Source of the DNA: Dactylosporangium sp.
Lineage (GTDB): Bacteria; Actinomycetota; Actinomycetes; Mycobacteriales; Micromonosporaceae
Length of the DNA: 38,200 nt
Direction of reading: 5' to 3'
Assembly: GCA_025965915.1 (NCBI GenBank)
Contig: JAOPWA010000621.1
Span: 1-38,200, forward strand
The notes under the pieces are model-generated. The model saw nothing but the letters and a program-made list of their open reading frames with translations. It had not been told where the DNA came from and did not search any database. This document shows positions 37,024-38,200 of the stretch, piece after piece (the first letter of the stretch is position 1; every line of letters begins with the position of its first letter). The translations under genes were made by a program, and so were the position numbers.

Positions 37024-38200
37024 ATGCTAGAGATGCTCGACATCAAGAAGAGCTTCGGCGCGAACGTCGTGCTGCGAGGTGTAGACCTTCGGGTGGGCCG
37101 CGGGTCGATCCACGGACTCGTAGGTCACAACGGCGCGGGTAAGTCGACCCTGATGAAAATTCTCCAGGGCGTTCACGAAGGCGACGAGGGGACCATCAGA
37201 ATCGATGGTGAACCGGCCTCGTACCGCACGCCCATTCAGGCACGTCGCGCCGGTGTCGGCATGGTTTTCCAGGAGTTCAGTCTCATCCCGACGCTCACCG
37301 TGAGTCAGAACGTCTGTCTCGGATCGCTGGGCGCCAGACCTCTGTCGCCGGTCAAGGACCGCCAGGGCCTCGACGTCACGAAAAGAATCTTCGAGGAGCT
37401 CGGCGTCACCATCGATCCGCGTCGCGCGACCGGTGAACTCACCACCGCGGAGCAGCAGTTCACGGAGATCGCGAAGGCCCTGACCGAGGCGCGGAAGATC
37501 CTGGTCCTCGACGAGCCCACGGCCGCCCTGACAAGTCATGAGACCGGGCGCCTGTTCGAAACGCTTCGAGGCCTGGCCGAGCGTGGCTTGTCCATCATCT
37601 TCATCAGCCACCGGCTCAGAGAGGTCCTGGAGCTCTGCGACGAGGTGACGGTGTTGCGCGACGGGAGCACCGCACTGCACTGCCCGACGGGGGAAACCAG
37701 TGTTCGCGGCCTCGTGTCCGCAATGCTCGGTGCTACCCAGGCGAGCGTCTCGTCGCACGTTCGGACGCCCCGTTCCGTCAGTCAGGATCCGAGTCTCAAA
37801 GTGACGGGGCTCCCTCTCGGTAGGCACGCCGGCTCGGCGACCTTCGCCGCGTACCCGGGTGAAATTCTCGGCATGGTGGGGCTGCTCGGCAGCGGCCTCG
37901 ACGAACTGGCCGACGCACTGATCGGCGTCACCCCGCCGTCCACGGGCGAGATTGAGGTAAACGGTAGGAGCGTGCGCTTCCGGCACTCCTCGGATGCCGT
38001 CAAAGCGGGCCTCGCGCTGGTCCCATCCGACAACCGGCACCGCGGTCTCATCCCGACCATGGACATCGAGGCGAATATCGTGCTCTCGACGCTCAGGAGG
38101 CTCCGGGGTTGGGCGGGTCTCCATCATGGACAGATCGCCGACGTGGCGTCGAGCTACGTCAGGGACCTTCACATTGGCATCGGGGACAGAAAAGCGGACG
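37024..38200 (+). CDS. Sugar-type ABC importer ATPase, double NBD (RbsA-like), partial
   Basis: The frame stays open to the right edge of the window (392 codons seen; RbsA-type proteins are about 500). The first nucleotide-binding domain has Walker A VGHNGAGKST (34-42), Q-loop FQEFSL, signature LTTAEQQ, Walker B LVLDEPTAAL and H-loop FISHRLREV. The second begins about residue 255 with a degenerate Walker A (VGLLGSGLDEL), as is normal for RbsA/MglA C-terminal domains, then LVPSDNRHRGLIP. The start may be ATG 37024 or 37033; neither has a strong ribosome site. It differs from the single-domain ATPase of the first importer. The permease gene is expected just outside. Confidence 0.92.
   Translation, partial: MLEMLDIKKSFGANVVLRGVDLRVGRGSIHGLVGHNGAGKSTLMKILQGVHEGDEGTIRIDGEPASYRTPIQARRAGVGMVFQEFSLIPTLTVSQNVCLGSLGARPLSPVKDRQGLDVTKRIFEELGVTIDPRRATGELTTAEQQFTEIAKALTEARKILVLDEPTAALTSHETGRLFETLRGLAERGLSIIFISHRLREVLELCDEVTVLRDGSTALHCPTGETSVRGLVSAMLGATQASVSSHVRTPRSVSQDPSLKVTGLPLGRHAGSATFAAYPGEILGMVGLLGSGLDELADALIGVTPPSTGEIEVNGRSVRFRHSSDAVKAGLALVPSDNRHRGLIPTMDIEANIVLSTLRRLRGWAGLHHGQIADVASSYVRDLHIGIGDRKAD

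Noticed and set aside
1-38200. tRNA, rRNA, CRISPR arrays, prophage or insertion-sequence ends
   Set aside because: I found no cloverleaf, no regular spacer-repeat array, no transposase or integrase motif, and no terminal inverted repeats with target duplication. The permease scrap shows past rearrangement but no element.

Overview
The window is high-GC DNA (roughly two thirds G+C) with frequent GTG and TTG starts, Shine-Dalgarno sequences of the AAGGAGG type, ATGA/GTGA stop-start overlaps and terminator hairpins that lack a U-tract. A secreted GH19 chitinase with two CBM5/12 modules and the general gene style point to a soil-type actinomycete (Actinomycetota). I cannot name the genus. No tRNA, rRNA, CRISPR array, phage gene or transposase is visible.

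Layout. (1) 0-3.3 kb holds ordinary genes: a chitinase (minus), a secreted PI-PLC-like phosphodiesterase, an antibiotic-biosynthesis-type monooxygenase and a decayed PadR regulator. (2) 3.4-14.7 kb carries relatives of the uncharacterised Escherichia coli yhf operon: a lone PRD protein (YhfY-like), YhfX (PLP fold-III), two APC permeases, a GntR/UTRA regulator, YhfS, an aldo-keto reductase, a second YhfS, YhfU (DUF2620) and YhfT (membrane protein). (3) 14.7-19.6 kb has a dead permease scrap, an M20 metallohydrolase and a sugar-type ABC importer. (4) 19.7-25.3 kb is a five-gene minus-strand operon (cupin phosphoglucose isomerase, 2-hydroxyacid dehydrogenase, UlaG-like metallohydrolase, SDR, MFS) facing a shikimate-dehydrogenase-like gene. 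(5) 25.4-32.9 kb has a DeoR regulator, HPr and PTS enzyme I on the minus strand, divergent from SIS-domain protein - second YhfX - YhfW (phosphopentomutase-like) - ribulose-phosphate 3-epimerase. (6) 32.9 kb to the end has a KDPG-type aldolase, a second GntR, an SDR and a second sugar ABC importer that runs off the edge.

How it fits together. A near-palindromic AT-rich motif, approximately ATNATNACGTCATNA, recurs in front of most operons from 4.0 to 35.5 kb. In at least four places it lies on the -10 hexamer of a recognisable promoter. The two GntR regulators have almost identical recognition helices and are the obvious binders, so regions 2, 3, 4 and 6 look like one regulon. Block 5 has no such site and appears to have its own DeoR control. 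My inference is a catabolic island for an imported amino-compound/sugar (or sugar-acid) conjugate. The YhfX/YhfS PLP enzymes and the M20 hydrolase would act on the amino part. The SIS protein, YhfW, epimerase, cupin PGI, dehydrogenases and KDPG-type aldolase would feed the carbon into pentose-phosphate and lower glycolytic metabolism. The substrate cannot be read from sequence. The phosphotriesterase-like Php that accompanies the E. coli set is absent here, and enzyme I/HPr have no recognisable EII in the window.
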